Below, one piece after another: positions 8,316 through 17,007 of a stretch of DNA of 64,000 bases (the first letter of the stretch is position 1; each line of letters opens with the position of its first letter). Under the pieces are notes generated by a model. The model was not told where the DNA came from. It ran no database searches and was given only the letters and a program-made list of their open reading frames with translations. Position numbers and translations under genes: made by a program. Origin of the DNA: Nocardiopsis_C rhodophaea (lineage in GTDB: Bacteria; Actinomycetota; Actinomycetes; Streptosporangiales; Streptosporangiaceae); contig NZ_BAAAPC010000017.1 in NCBI RefSeq assembly GCF_039530945.1, positions 92,623-156,622 of the forward strand, in the 5' to 3' direction.

Positions 8316-9461
8316 TCAGCCGGGGCGGTGGGGTGGAGCCTCCGCCCGCGCCCGAAGGGCGTCGACCTCCGCCGCGGGCGCGCTGTCGGCGAGAGCATCC
8401 ACATAGGCGATCTGGGCGCGTTGCCGGGGCACGATCGTCTCCCGCGCCGACGGTTCCTGGGCCTTACGGGCGCGACGTCGTTTCCGCCGGGAGACCAGGT
8501 CCCGCCCCTCCTGCGGGCTGATCACTGAGGAGGCGACCCCGGCCTCGGTCAGGTCGCGCAACCACCGGCGCTCGGCCCGGATCGCGTAGATGATCAAGCC
8601 AACGAGCACCCCCAGCTCCGCGATGATCACCACCGGGAAGATGATCACCGAGTACGGGTCGGGCAGGGCTGGGTCCAGGTTGTTCAGTCCATGCAAGGCC
8701 ATGCCGGCGACGAGGAAACCGGCGGCGACCAGAAGCCGGCGGGCGCGGGTCACGTCGGTTCGGGCAACGAAGTACACAATGCCCATGCAGGTCAGACCGG
8801 TGAATGCCAGATGTCCCCACGGCGCGCCCAACACACCGCGCTCGCCGAGCATAGTGAACACGGTGGTGATCGACGTCGCGGTGTCCGCCTGCGGTTGGAT
8901 TTCGGCGAGGTTGGCATTGGTGTAGCCCAGGTTCTCCCAAAAAGAGAAGCCCAGGCCGGAGAGCATGCCGCAGAGTAGCCCGGTGATGGGCCGGTGGAAC
9001 AGCACCGGCACCACACCCGCGATGAGCGCCACGCCGAGGTACTTGGCGGCTTCCTCCATCAAGGGCGCCGATACCGCCGCGCTGTAGTCGCCTATGAGCG
9101 GCTGCGCGAGGGCGTCGATGACCCCGACCAGCGGACCGGAGAGGAGGATCGCGCAGAAGGCCCCCCATGCCAATGCGGCGAACCTTACCGAGGTCGGCAC
9201 GCGGGAATACACATCCGCCAGGCCCACGAGCCACGCGCCGATCAGCGTCCACACCGCCCACACCACGGTCGCCAAAACCGCGAACGCCCCAATGGGCTGG
9301 GTGAACATTGTGGAGAAGGTCATCACCTGCAGCACGGCGGCAATGACGAACGCCGCGGTCAGTACCCACCACACCGCGCGTCTGGGCTGGAAAAGCTTGC
9401 TGGCCGAGGTGGGTCTCCGTCCCCAAAAGTGCACGACCCCCGGCGTCGGTGTACCACGCAT
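8316..9461 (-). CDS. PrsW-family intramembrane metalloprotease
   Basis: Polytopic membrane protein with the PrsW/CAAX-protease-like signatures: PLMEEAAKYLG (zinc-binding Glu-Glu), FWENLGY and a later histidine in WGHLAFTG. PrsW-type proteins cut membrane anti-sigma factors or modify membrane proteins. At least eight hydrophobic helices are visible, followed by a basic, Ala-rich cytoplasmic tail (RRKRRRARK) of about 70 residues. I place the start at ATG 9461, with GGGGA a few bases upstream; an in-frame ATG at 9530 would add 23 residues of poor quality. It stands alone, convergent with the membrane protein before it. Confidence 0.85.
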   Translation of the reverse strand: MRGTPTPGVVHFWGRRPTSASKLFQPRRAVWWVLTAAFVIAAVLQVMTFSTMFTQPIGAFAVLATVVWAVWTLIGAWLVGLADVYSRVPTSVRFAALAWGAFCAILLSGPLVGVIDALAQPLIGDYSAAVSAPLMEEAAKYLGVALIAGVVPVLFHRPITGLLCGMLSGLGFSFWENLGYTNANLAEIQPQADTATSITTVFTMLGERGVLGAPWGHLAFTGLTCMGIVYFVARTDVTRARRLLVAAGFLVAGMALHGLNNLDPALPDPYSVIIFPVVIIAELGVLVGLIIYAIRAERRWLRDLTEAGVASSVISPQEGRDLVSRRKRRRARKAQEPSARETIVPRQRAQIAYVDALADSAPAAEVDALRARAEAPPHRPG

Positions 9462-9648
9462 AGTGTCCCCGTGTGTCGCAGCGGCACAAACCTTACCTTC
9501 ATGTATCCAACCGTATTCAAAAAGTAGCAATCGGTGATTGAAATACGCCCCTGCAGAGCATCCAGAACTCGTTCGAGTTGCGGCAGCCCGTGCAAAGAAG
9601 GTGCATTCCTGTGCCAGCTCGCGGGTTCGCGGGAGCGCACAGGTGCGC

Positions 9649-10551
9649 CTAGCCCTTATCCGAGGGGGAGGCGGACGCGGCCCGGCCGCGCCGGGAGCGC
9701 CACAGCGCGCGTGCGGCGCCCAGCCCGACCACCGCGACCAGGGCGATCGCGAACCACGCCGGGCCGATGTCGCCCAGCAGGCGGGCCAGGGTGGACTGGA
9801 TGGCGGTGGCGGCCCCGACGACGGGGTCCTCAGCCGGGGCCCCCGAGAGCACCCGCAGCTCGAAGACGCCGTAGTAGGCGACGTAGGCCCCGGCGAGGAC
9901 GAGCAGCGCGCCGCCGCCCCGGTTCAGATACGGCAGGGCGCGGCGCAGCCGGGCGGCCACGCCCTCGCGGGCCAGCGCCACCGCCACCGTGAGCACGCCG
10001 ATGACCAGGCCCATCCCCGCCGCGTAGGCCAGGAACACGCCCACCGCCCCGACGGGGGTGGACGAGCGCAACGCGCTCGCCGTCACCGCGAGGAACGGGC
10101 CGACCGTGCACGACAGCGACGCCACGGCGTAGGCGACGCCATAGGTGGCCGCCCAGCGCAGAGAGCGGGTGGGGCGGCCGGGCGTCGGTGTCGGCAGCAG
10201 CACCTTGACCTCCCGGCCGCTGAGCAGCCACGCGCCCAGACCCACGAGCACGACACCGATGACGACCGTCGCCCACGGCAGGTAGCGCTCCACCGAGAGC
10301 GCGAGCGGCATGACGGCCAGCCCGAAGGCGGCGAAAACGGCGACGAAACCGCCGGTCATGGCGGCGGTCGTGGCCAGCGCTCGGCCAAGCGGCCGCCACC
10401 GCGCGGCCCGCCCGGCCGGGGTGCCCCCCTCGGTCTGCGCATCCGAGGCCACCAGCAGTGCGAGGTAGCCCGGCAGCAGGGCGAACCCGCAGGGGTTGAG
10501 CACGGCCAGCATCCCCGCCGCCACGGCGATCGCGTAGGGCAGTTGCTCCAT
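9649..10551 (-). CDS. CcdA/DsbD-type thiol-disulfide membrane transporter
   Basis: Six-helix membrane protein that carries reducing equivalents from cytoplasmic thioredoxin to the outside. Its two redox cysteines are in the family positions: NPCGFALLPGYLALL near residue 21 and SLSCTVGPFLAV near residue 150. It lies 16 bases downstream of the TlpA-like lipoprotein, which is the expected electron acceptor. Extra C-terminal helices end in an Arg-rich tail. No cytochrome c maturation genes (resB/resC) are adjacent, so the pathway may serve another exported protein, possibly the DUF3179 lipoprotein in the same operon. Confidence 0.9.
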   Translation of the reverse strand: MEQLPYAIAVAAGMLAVLNPCGFALLPGYLALLVASDAQTEGGTPAGRAARWRPLGRALATTAAMTGGFVAVFAAFGLAVMPLALSVERYLPWATVVIGVVLVGLGAWLLSGREVKVLLPTPTPGRPTRSLRWAATYGVAYAVASLSCTVGPFLAVTASALRSSTPVGAVGVFLAYAAGMGLVIGVLTVAVALAREGVAARLRRALPYLNRGGGALLVLAGAYVAYYGVFELRVLSGAPAEDPVVGAATAIQSTLARLLGDIGPAWFAIALVAVVGLGAARALWRSRRGRAASASPSDKG

Positions 10552-10566
10552 AAGGATCCGCCCGCC

Positions 10567-11145
10567 TCAGCCGGTGAGGTCGTCGGCGATGTAGCCGTCG
10601 AGATCGGCGTCGCTCAGCGTGCCCGACACCGTGTGGAAGGTGCCGTCCGCCCGCAGGAACGAGAAGGCGGGCTGACCGGTGACCTCGAAGCCGGACCAGA
10701 TCGAGCCGTCGTCGTCGACGATGTGGGTCATGCCGTCGGTCTCGGTGTCGTCGACGAACTTCTTCATGTCGTCGACCTCGCCGCGCCCGGCGACCCCGAT
10801 GAACTTCACGTCGTCGGTGTGGCGCTCGGCCGCCTTCATGACACCCTCGGCCTCACCCCGGCAGACGGTGCACCACGGCGCCCAGAACCACAGCACGACC
10901 GGTTTGCCCTGCAGCTCGGCGCCTGCGAAGTCGTTGCCGTCGACGGTCCGGGTGGTGAAGTCGAGCGCCGGTGGCGTCTCGCCCGCTTTGGGGGGCGTGG
11001 CACCAGCACCACCACTTTCCGAGGCCTGTCCGCCGCCACCGCCCGCGGCGCCGTCCTCGCTGTCCGGCGCTCCGCACGCCGACAGCCCGACGACCGCCGC
11101 CGCCAGTGTGGCGAGGACGGCCGTGCCCCGTGATGTCGTCTCCAT
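10567..11145 (-). CDS. TlpA/ResA-like thioredoxin lipoprotein
   Basis: Exported thiol-disulfide oxidoreductase. A lipobox (VGLSAC) ends the signal peptide, followed by a Gly/Ser linker and a thioredoxin domain with the active site WAPWCTVCRGEA and the cis-Pro region GQPAFSFLR. It would be reduced by the CcdA protein encoded next. The ATG at 11145 has GAGG five to six bases upstream; a GTG at 11151 would instead overlap the preceding stop by GTGA, and I cannot decide between them. Confidence 0.9.
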   Translation of the reverse strand: METTSRGTAVLATLAAAVVGLSACGAPDSEDGAAGGGGGQASESGGAGATPPKAGETPPALDFTTRTVDGNDFAGAELQGKPVVLWFWAPWCTVCRGEAEGVMKAAERHTDDVKFIGVAGRGEVDDMKKFVDDTETDGMTHIVDDDGSIWSGFEVTGQPAFSFLRADGTFHTVSGTLSDADLDGYIADDLTG

Positions 11146-11147
11146 GG

Positions 11148-12374
11148 TCACCTCGTGTTGATTTCCGTATCAGGGGAAAACGCCACCCATGCGAACCAGA
11201 AGGTGTCGACGTGGTCCACGGCGGGCAGCCGCTGACCGGCGAGCGGCCCCTCGACGGCCTCGCCGAGGATGTTCCAGGTGCTGCCGGTCTGCTGGTCAGT
11301 GAAGCCGTCGTCGACGGCCTCGAAGGTCAGGTTTCGCCCATCGGCCTCAGGCCGGAACGCGCCGGTGGCGGACACCTCACGCCCCTCGGCGATCTGGGCG
11401 CTGTCCAGTGCGGAGGCCACCCCCGGCTCGATCCACACCGTGACCGGCGTCCCGCCGACGTCGACCTCGACGACGTCGCGCTCGGCGGTCTCCTGTACCG
11501 GGATGGCGATGGCCGTGTCGTCCGCGCCCAGCCCCACGACCCGCGTCTTGGCGGGCATGCGCGCATCGGTGTCCTCGTCGAACAGGAACGGGTCGCTCTC
11601 GGGGTCGTCATAGCCGGTGTAGGGGGTCAGGCCGTAGTTGCGGTCGTGGCCGGTGTCCTGGCTGAGCACCCGTCCGTCCGGATGGGCGTCGTGCCACCGC
11701 TCCCAGTCCATCACCGTGACCGAGATCCGCTCCAGCTCGGTCCCGGTGAGCGTGCCGGCCACCGCCCGCCCCTCGATCTGCGGCCACAACGAGTGGGTCT
11801 GCCGGTCAAACATCACCAGGTCGGAGTTGTACAGCAAACCCGACACGCCGAGGTCGAGGACGCGCTCAGGTTCGTCTCCCCCGTCCGCGCCGCCGACGCG
11901 CCGGTCGAACGCCAGCGCGGAATCGCATAGGGGGCAGTAGGTGACGGCCGCGGGAACATCGCCGATGGTGTCGTTGACGATCTCGTGCCAGACCATGATC
12001 CGCACGGGGAAGGCGCGGTGGTCGCCGTTCAGGGAAACGGCCAGGACGGGTTCGGGGCTCTCCAGCCAGTCGACGTCGGCGGCATCCTCATAGACCGGAT
12101 CGACGAGCGCCGGGATGCCGTCGGGCGGCGGGCCGCCACTGATCAGCCTGTCCACATCGATCAGGGGCTCGGGCAGGGTGTCGGCCGCCGGATCGTCGAT
12201 GGCGGACGGGACATCCTCGAAGGGCCCGAGCTCCAGGTCGGGCGATGGCGTCCGCTGATCGCTCCCCTCCTCGGGGGCCTGGTCGGCACAGGAGGACAGG
12301 AACAGGCCCAGCGCGACGGTGGCGGCGGCCACCCCCAGTGGTGCTCGTCCCCGCCTCGGAGCCCGCACCCTCAT
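11148..12374 (-). CDS. DUF3179 lipoprotein
   Basis: A 408-residue exported lipoprotein (lipobox LFLSSC) of the DUF3179 family, function unknown. Recognisable blocks are VTYCPLCDSALAFDR (about residue 150), SGLLYNSDLVMFDR, SLWPQIEGRAVAG and HVDTFWFAW near the C-terminus. The CPLC pair could be a disulfide or metal site. It is the first gene of a three-gene unit with a thioredoxin-like lipoprotein and CcdA, which suggests the CxxC needs to be kept reduced; that link is inference. Confidence 0.9.
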   Translation of the reverse strand: MRVRAPRRGRAPLGVAAATVALGLFLSSCADQAPEEGSDQRTPSPDLELGPFEDVPSAIDDPAADTLPEPLIDVDRLISGGPPPDGIPALVDPVYEDAADVDWLESPEPVLAVSLNGDHRAFPVRIMVWHEIVNDTIGDVPAAVTYCPLCDSALAFDRRVGGADGGDEPERVLDLGVSGLLYNSDLVMFDRQTHSLWPQIEGRAVAGTLTGTELERISVTVMDWERWHDAHPDGRVLSQDTGHDRNYGLTPYTGYDDPESDPFLFDEDTDARMPAKTRVVGLGADDTAIAIPVQETAERDVVEVDVGGTPVTVWIEPGVASALDSAQIAEGREVSATGAFRPEADGRNLTFEAVDDGFTDQQTGSTWNILGEAVEGPLAGQRLPAVDHVDTFWFAWVAFSPDTEINTR

Positions 12375-12560
12375 CCTGTCCTCCCGGCCTCGTGCGGCGG
12401 TCGTCTCCGCATGGCGACCCCCGCTTCTCAGTCTCGGATCCGGAGCCGACCGCGCGCCGGTGATGTGTCAGCCCCCGGACAGTCTCTTGGCGTGCGTTCT
12501 TCGATCCGTGAGGATGGGCCGCAACGGAGGAGACGAGAACACACCGAAGAAGGGGCGGGG

Positions 12561-12911
12561 ATGGCCGAAACCCATACCGAGACCATCGACTTCTACTGGA
12601 GACCGGGCTGCCCGTTCTGCATGGCGCTGCGTTGGCGCCTGCGCAAGGAACGGCTGCCGCTCCGCGAGATCAACATCTGGGAGGACGACGCCGCCGCTGC
12701 CCGAGTACGGGACATCACCGGCGGAGACGAGACCGTGCCCACGGTCGTCGTGGGATCGGCCGCCATGGTCAACCCGCGCCCCGCAGAGGTGGTGGAGGCG
12801 GTCAGGGACCAGGCTCCGCGCATCCTGGAGCAGCGGGCACAAGCCGCCGCACCGCCCGCACGCGGGCCGCGCGGGTGGTGGGCGCGGCTCTCGGCGTGGT
12901 GCGGGCGTTAG
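12561..12911 (+). CDS. Glutaredoxin-like protein
   Basis: A 116-residue thioredoxin-fold protein with the active site RPGCPFCMALRW near residue 15 and the cis-Pro motif ETVPTVVVG near 55. This glutaredoxin/mycoredoxin type reduces mixed disulfides with low-molecular-weight thiols, in actinobacteria mycothiol. The C-terminal 30 residues are Ala/Pro/Arg-rich with a WWARLSAWCGR end that might touch the membrane. GGGGCGGGG precedes the ATG. It opens a four-gene plus-strand cluster with a radical SAM enzyme, a methyltransferase and a flavin disulfide reductase. Confidence 0.88.
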   Translation: MAETHTETIDFYWRPGCPFCMALRWRLRKERLPLREINIWEDDAAAARVRDITGGDETVPTVVVGSAAMVNPRPAEVVEAVRDQAPRILEQRAQAAAPPARGPRGWWARLSAWCGR

Positions 12912-12942
12912 AGACACGGCCGTCGAAGAGACTGGGAGAGTG

Positions 12943-14583
12943 GTGCGAGTGCCAGAGAGCCGACGCGATCGCGACGAGGTATTCGTCGAGTACACCAAGA
13001 GCATCTGCCCGGTGTGCAAGGTCGTGGTGGACGCGCAGGTCAACATTCGCGACAACAAGGTTTACCTGCGCAAACGATGTCGAGATCACGGGATGTTCGA
13101 GGCCCTGGTCTACGGCGATGCGCAGCTGTACCTGGAGTCGTCCCGGTTCAACAAGCCGGGCACGCTCCCGCTGGCCTTCCAGACGGAGGTGAAGGACGGC
13201 TGCCCGTCCGACTGCGGGCTGTGCCCCGAGCACAAGCAGCACGCCTGCCTGGGGATCATCGAGGTGAACAGCGGCTGCAACCTCGACTGCCCGATCTGCT
13301 TCGCCGACTCCGGACATCAACCCGACGGGTACTCCATTACCCGCTTGCAGTGCGAGCGGATGCTCGACACCTTCGTGGCGGCCGAGGGCGAACCCGAGGT
13401 GGTGATGTTCTCCGGCGGCGAGCCCACGATCCACAAGGACATCCTCGACTTCATCGACCTCGCCCAGCAGCGCCCCATCAAGGTCGTCAACCTCAACACC
13501 AACGGCATCCGGCTGGCCTCCGACCGGCGCTTCGTCGACGCGCTTGCCGAGCGCGACGGGCACAACCGCACCTCGCTCAACATCTACTTGCAGTTCGACG
13601 GCTTCGACGAAGCCACCCACCGCGCCATCCGCGGCAAGGACTTGCGGGAGCTCAAGCGCAGGGCACTGGACAACTGCGCCGAGGCCGGGCTCACCGTCAC
13701 CCTGGTCGCCGCCGTCGAGCGCGACCTTAACGACCACGAGGTCGGCGACATCATCCGGTTCGGCATCGACCACCCGGCCGTGCGGTCGGTCTCCTTCCAA
13801 CCGGTCACCCACTCCGGGCGGCACGTGGAGTTCGACCCGCTGACCCGGCTCACCAACTCCGATGTGATCGAGATGATCAACAAGCAGTGTCCGGACTGGT
13901 TCAAGCCGGGGGACTTCTTCCCTGTCCCGTGCTGCTTCCCGACCTGCCGGTCCATCACCTACCTGCTGGTGGACCGCAAACCGGAGCGGACCGACGTCGT
14001 GCCGATCCCGCGCCTGGTCGACATCGACGACCACCTCGACTACGTCAGCAACCGGGTCATGCCCGACCCCGAGCTGCGCGCCGCCCTGGAGCGGCTGTGG
14101 AGCGCGTCGGCGTTCATGGGGGCGCCCGGCACCATGAGCAACCTCCAGACCGCGGCGGCCGCCGCTGAGTGCGCGTCGTGCGGCATCGACCTGCCCGAGG
14201 CCGCCAAGGACCTCGGCGACAGGGCGTTCATGATCGTCGTGCAGGACTTCCTCGACCCCTACACCCTCAACGTCAAACAGCTCATGAAGTGCTGCGTCGA
14301 AGAGATCACCCCCGACGGGCGGATCATCCCCTTCTGCGCCTACAACTCGGTGGGCTACCGCGAGCAGGTGCGCGCGCGGATGTCCGGGGTGCCCGTCGCC
14401 GACGTGGTGCCCAACGCCGCCGAACTCGCCGACGTCACCATCGACTCCCCCTACGGCTCCCGCGTTGCCCGACCCGCCCCCGACGGAGAGGCGCCCCCCG
14501 CCGATTCGGCCGCCGCACCCGTCTCCGACGCCCCGATCGCCCCGGACAGCACCAACGTCGGCACCCCGGCGGTGGAGTCATGA
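12943..14583 (+). CDS. Radical SAM enzyme resembling tetraether lipid synthase (Tes)
   Basis: About 546 residues with four cysteine regions in the order seen in the Tes/MJ0619 group: an N-terminal zinc-ribbon-like SICPVC, a CPSDCGLCPEH cluster, the radical SAM motif CNLDCPIC (CxxxCxxC) and a C-terminal KCCVEEITPDG with IIPFCAYN. FSGGEPT is the SAM-binding GGE motif. Tes joins lipid tails in archaea through radical chemistry and uses extra iron-sulfur clusters; the substrate here is unknown. GTG 12943 and 12949 are both possible starts behind GGGAG at 12934. A disordered Ala/Pro tail of about 45 residues ends the protein. The next gene overlaps by ATGA and encodes a methyltransferase. Confidence 0.85.
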   Translation: MRVPESRRDRDEVFVEYTKSICPVCKVVVDAQVNIRDNKVYLRKRCRDHGMFEALVYGDAQLYLESSRFNKPGTLPLAFQTEVKDGCPSDCGLCPEHKQHACLGIIEVNSGCNLDCPICFADSGHQPDGYSITRLQCERMLDTFVAAEGEPEVVMFSGGEPTIHKDILDFIDLAQQRPIKVVNLNTNGIRLASDRRFVDALAERDGHNRTSLNIYLQFDGFDEATHRAIRGKDLRELKRRALDNCAEAGLTVTLVAAVERDLNDHEVGDIIRFGIDHPAVRSVSFQPVTHSGRHVEFDPLTRLTNSDVIEMINKQCPDWFKPGDFFPVPCCFPTCRSITYLLVDRKPERTDVVPIPRLVDIDDHLDYVSNRVMPDPELRAALERLWSASAFMGAPGTMSNLQTAAAAAECASCGIDLPEAAKDLGDRAFMIVVQDFLDPYTLNVKQLMKCCVEEITPDGRIIPFCAYNSVGYREQVRARMSGVPVADVVPNAAELADVTIDSPYGSRVARPAPDGEAPPADSAAAPVSDAPIAPDSTNVGTPAVES

Positions 14584-15422
14584 CCATTCGTCCTCTCCCC
14601 GGGGGCCCTGAGCCCGCCGCGGCCCCCGACAGCCCGTCCGTCGACCTGAAGTCGTGCTGCGCCGCCGCCTACAGCACCGACGCCGTCGCGCTGCTGCTCG
14701 GCGCCTCCTACCACCCCGGCGGACTCACCCTCACCCGACGCCTGGCCGAGGTCCTCGGGCTGTCCGGGGGGCAATCGGTGCTCGACATCGCCTCCGGACC
14801 CGGCACCACCGCGCGGCTGCTGGCCAGCGAGTTCGGCGCGACCGTCGACGGCGTCGACCTGGGCGAGGACGCCGTCCGCGGCGCCCGGGAGACAACCGAG
14901 GACGCCGGCCTCGCCGACCGGGTCCGCTTCCTGCACGGCGACGCCGAACGCCTCCCGGTACCCGACGCCGCCTACGACGCCGTGATCTGCGAGTGCGCGT
15001 TCTGCACCTTCCCCGACAAGGCGGCCGCCGCCGCGGAGTTCGCCCGCGTTCTGCGCCCCGGCGGCCGTGTCGGCATCACCGACGTCACCCTCGCCCCGCA
15101 CGGGCTGCCGGAGGAGCTGGCCGGAATCGCCGGGTGGGTGGCGTGCATCGCCGACGCCCGGCCCGCCGAAGAATACGGCGCGCTGCTGCGCGATGCCGGG
15201 CTGCGCCCCATGCGCATGGAACGGCACGACGCCGCGGTCGGCCGGATGATCGACCGGATCGACGCCCGCATCGCGGTGCTGCGGATGACCGCCCCGCACC
15301 GGCTGACCGCGGCCGGGGTGGACCCCGCCGCGGTCACGCCCTACCTGCGGGCGGCGCGGCGGGCGGTGGACGAGGGCGCGATCGGCTACACGCTGATCGT
15401 CGCGGAGACAACGGGCGGGTAA
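14580..15422 (+). CDS. SAM-dependent methyltransferase with N-terminal SCC motif
   Basis: A 280-residue class I methyltransferase. Motif I is VLDIASGPGTTARLL, followed by VDGVDLG and a motif RVLRPGGRVGITDV. Ahead of the fold is DLKSCCAAAY, a vicinal cysteine pair, and SYHPGGLTLT; a third cysteine region is ICECAFCTFPD. Cysteines in such places recall arsenite methyltransferases (ArsM), but the overall layout is not ArsM-typical, so substrate is open. It is translationally coupled to the radical SAM gene (ATGA overlap), so the two probably act on one pathway or one product. Confidence 0.84.
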   Translation: MTIRPLPGGPEPAAAPDSPSVDLKSCCAAAYSTDAVALLLGASYHPGGLTLTRRLAEVLGLSGGQSVLDIASGPGTTARLLASEFGATVDGVDLGEDAVRGARETTEDAGLADRVRFLHGDAERLPVPDAAYDAVICECAFCTFPDKAAAAAEFARVLRPGGRVGITDVTLAPHGLPEELAGIAGWVACIADARPAEEYGALLRDAGLRPMRMERHDAAVGRMIDRIDARIAVLRMTAPHRLTAAGVDPAAVTPYLRAARRAVDEGAIGYTLIVAETTGG

Positions 15423-15493
15423 GCGGCACCGGGGCCATGTCCTCGACGGTCCTGCCGCCCGCCGCCAGCAGCCAACAAGGAAGGTGAAACGCC

Positions 15494-16873
15494 ATGGCGG
15501 AATCGGTGGATGTCGTCGTCATCGGGCTGGGACCGGGCGGCGAAGCGCTTGCCGGGGACCTCGCGGAGGCCGGGCTCGATGTGGTGGGCGTGGAATCCAC
15601 CCTCGTCGGGGGTGAATGCCCGTACTGGGGCTGCGTGCCGAGCAAGATGATGGTCCGCGCGGCCGACGCGCTGGCCGAAGGACGGCGCGTCCCGGAGCTG
15701 GCCGGGACGAGCAGCGTGACACCGGACTGGGCGCCGGTTGCGCGGCGCATCCGGGAGGAAGCCACCACCAACTGGAACGACAAGATCGCGGTGGACCGAC
15801 TCGTCGGCAAGGGAGCCCGCTTCGTCCGCGGCACCGGCCGACTCCTCAGCCCCTCCGCTGTCGCCGTTGACGTCGACGGCGCGGACGGTACCCGCGAGTT
15901 TGAAGCGCGCCGCGCGGTGGTCATCGCCACCGGAACGGTCGCCACCGTGCCGCCGATCCCGGGCCTGGCCGACACCCCGTACTGGACCAACCGCGAGGCG
16001 ATCGAGGCCACCGAGGTACCGGAGTCGCTGTGCGTTATCGGCGGCGGCGCTGTGGGGCTGGAACTGGCCCAGGCCTACGCCCGCTTCGGTGCCCGGGTCA
16101 CCGTCCTGGAAGCACTCGACCGCATCCTCGGCCCCGAGGAACCCGAGTCCAGCGAGCTCATCGCCGAGGTGCTGGGGCGCGAAGGTATAGCCGTCCGCAC
16201 CGGGGTGGAGATCGGGGGCGTCTCCCACGACGGCTCCGGTTTCCGCATCGATATCGGCGACGATGAGGTGCGGACCGCGGCCCTGCTGGTGTCCACCGGC
16301 CGCCGCGCGGACCTGCGCGACATGGGTGTGGACACCATCGGCCAGGACCCCAACGCCCGCGCGCTGGAGGTCGACGATCACCTGCGGGCGGCGCCGGGTG
16401 TGTGGGCGATCGGCGACGTGGTCGGCAAGGGCGCGTTCACCCACGTGGCCGTCTACCACGCGAAGATCGCCGCGGCCGACATCCTGGAACAGCACGGACC
16501 GGGCGCCCAATACCACGCGGTCCCCCGGGTGACTTTCACCGACCCCGAGGTCGGCGCGGTCGGTGTGACCGAGTCCCAAGCCCGCGACATGGGCGTCAAC
16601 GTCCGCGTGGGCACCGCCCGCGTCCCCTCCTCCGCCCGCGGCTGGATCCACAAGGCGGGCAACGAGGGCCTGATCAAGCTCGTCGAAGACGCCGACACGG
16701 GCGTCCTCATCGGTGCGACCTCCATCGGCCCGAACGGGGGAGAGGTCCTGGGCGCTCTGGCGGTCGCCGTGCACGCGCACGTCCCCACCAAGCGCCTGCG
16801 TTCCATGATCTACGCCTACCCGACCTTCCACCGCGCGATCGAGGACGCCCTGAACGACCTCGCCACGGGGTGA
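15494..16873 (+). CDS. FAD-dependent pyridine nucleotide-disulfide oxidoreductase
   Basis: A 459-residue flavoprotein of the lipoamide dehydrogenase/mercuric reductase family. The N-terminal FAD motif is VIGLGPGGEALAGDL, the redox disulfide is GGECPYWGCVPSK (CxxxxC), the NAD(P)H-binding GGGAVGLELAQAYARFG is central, and the second FAD motif is VWAIGDVVGKG. The dimer-interface end reads YAYPTFHRAIEDAL and lacks the HxxxxE pair of lipoamide dehydrogenase, and there is no C-terminal Cys pair as in MerA. It probably reduces a thiol or metal substrate linked to the glutaredoxin cluster just upstream (71-base gap). Confidence 0.9.
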   Translation: MAESVDVVVIGLGPGGEALAGDLAEAGLDVVGVESTLVGGECPYWGCVPSKMMVRAADALAEGRRVPELAGTSSVTPDWAPVARRIREEATTNWNDKIAVDRLVGKGARFVRGTGRLLSPSAVAVDVDGADGTREFEARRAVVIATGTVATVPPIPGLADTPYWTNREAIEATEVPESLCVIGGGAVGLELAQAYARFGARVTVLEALDRILGPEEPESSELIAEVLGREGIAVRTGVEIGGVSHDGSGFRIDIGDDEVRTAALLVSTGRRADLRDMGVDTIGQDPNARALEVDDHLRAAPGVWAIGDVVGKGAFTHVAVYHAKIAAADILEQHGPGAQYHAVPRVTFTDPEVGAVGVTESQARDMGVNVRVGTARVPSSARGWIHKAGNEGLIKLVEDADTGVLIGATSIGPNGGEVLGALAVAVHAHVPTKRLRSMIYAYPTFHRAIEDALNDLATG

Positions 16874-17007
16874 CCATCTCCCCAGCGGGAGGGGGAACCG
16901 GACTGGACCAGCCGCGCCGCACTCGCGCGAGCGGACCTTCCGGGGCACGGACGGGTGGGGCGCGTCGAGGCCCGGTGGCCCGGCGACGGGCCGGGGTCCG
17001 TCGCGGG

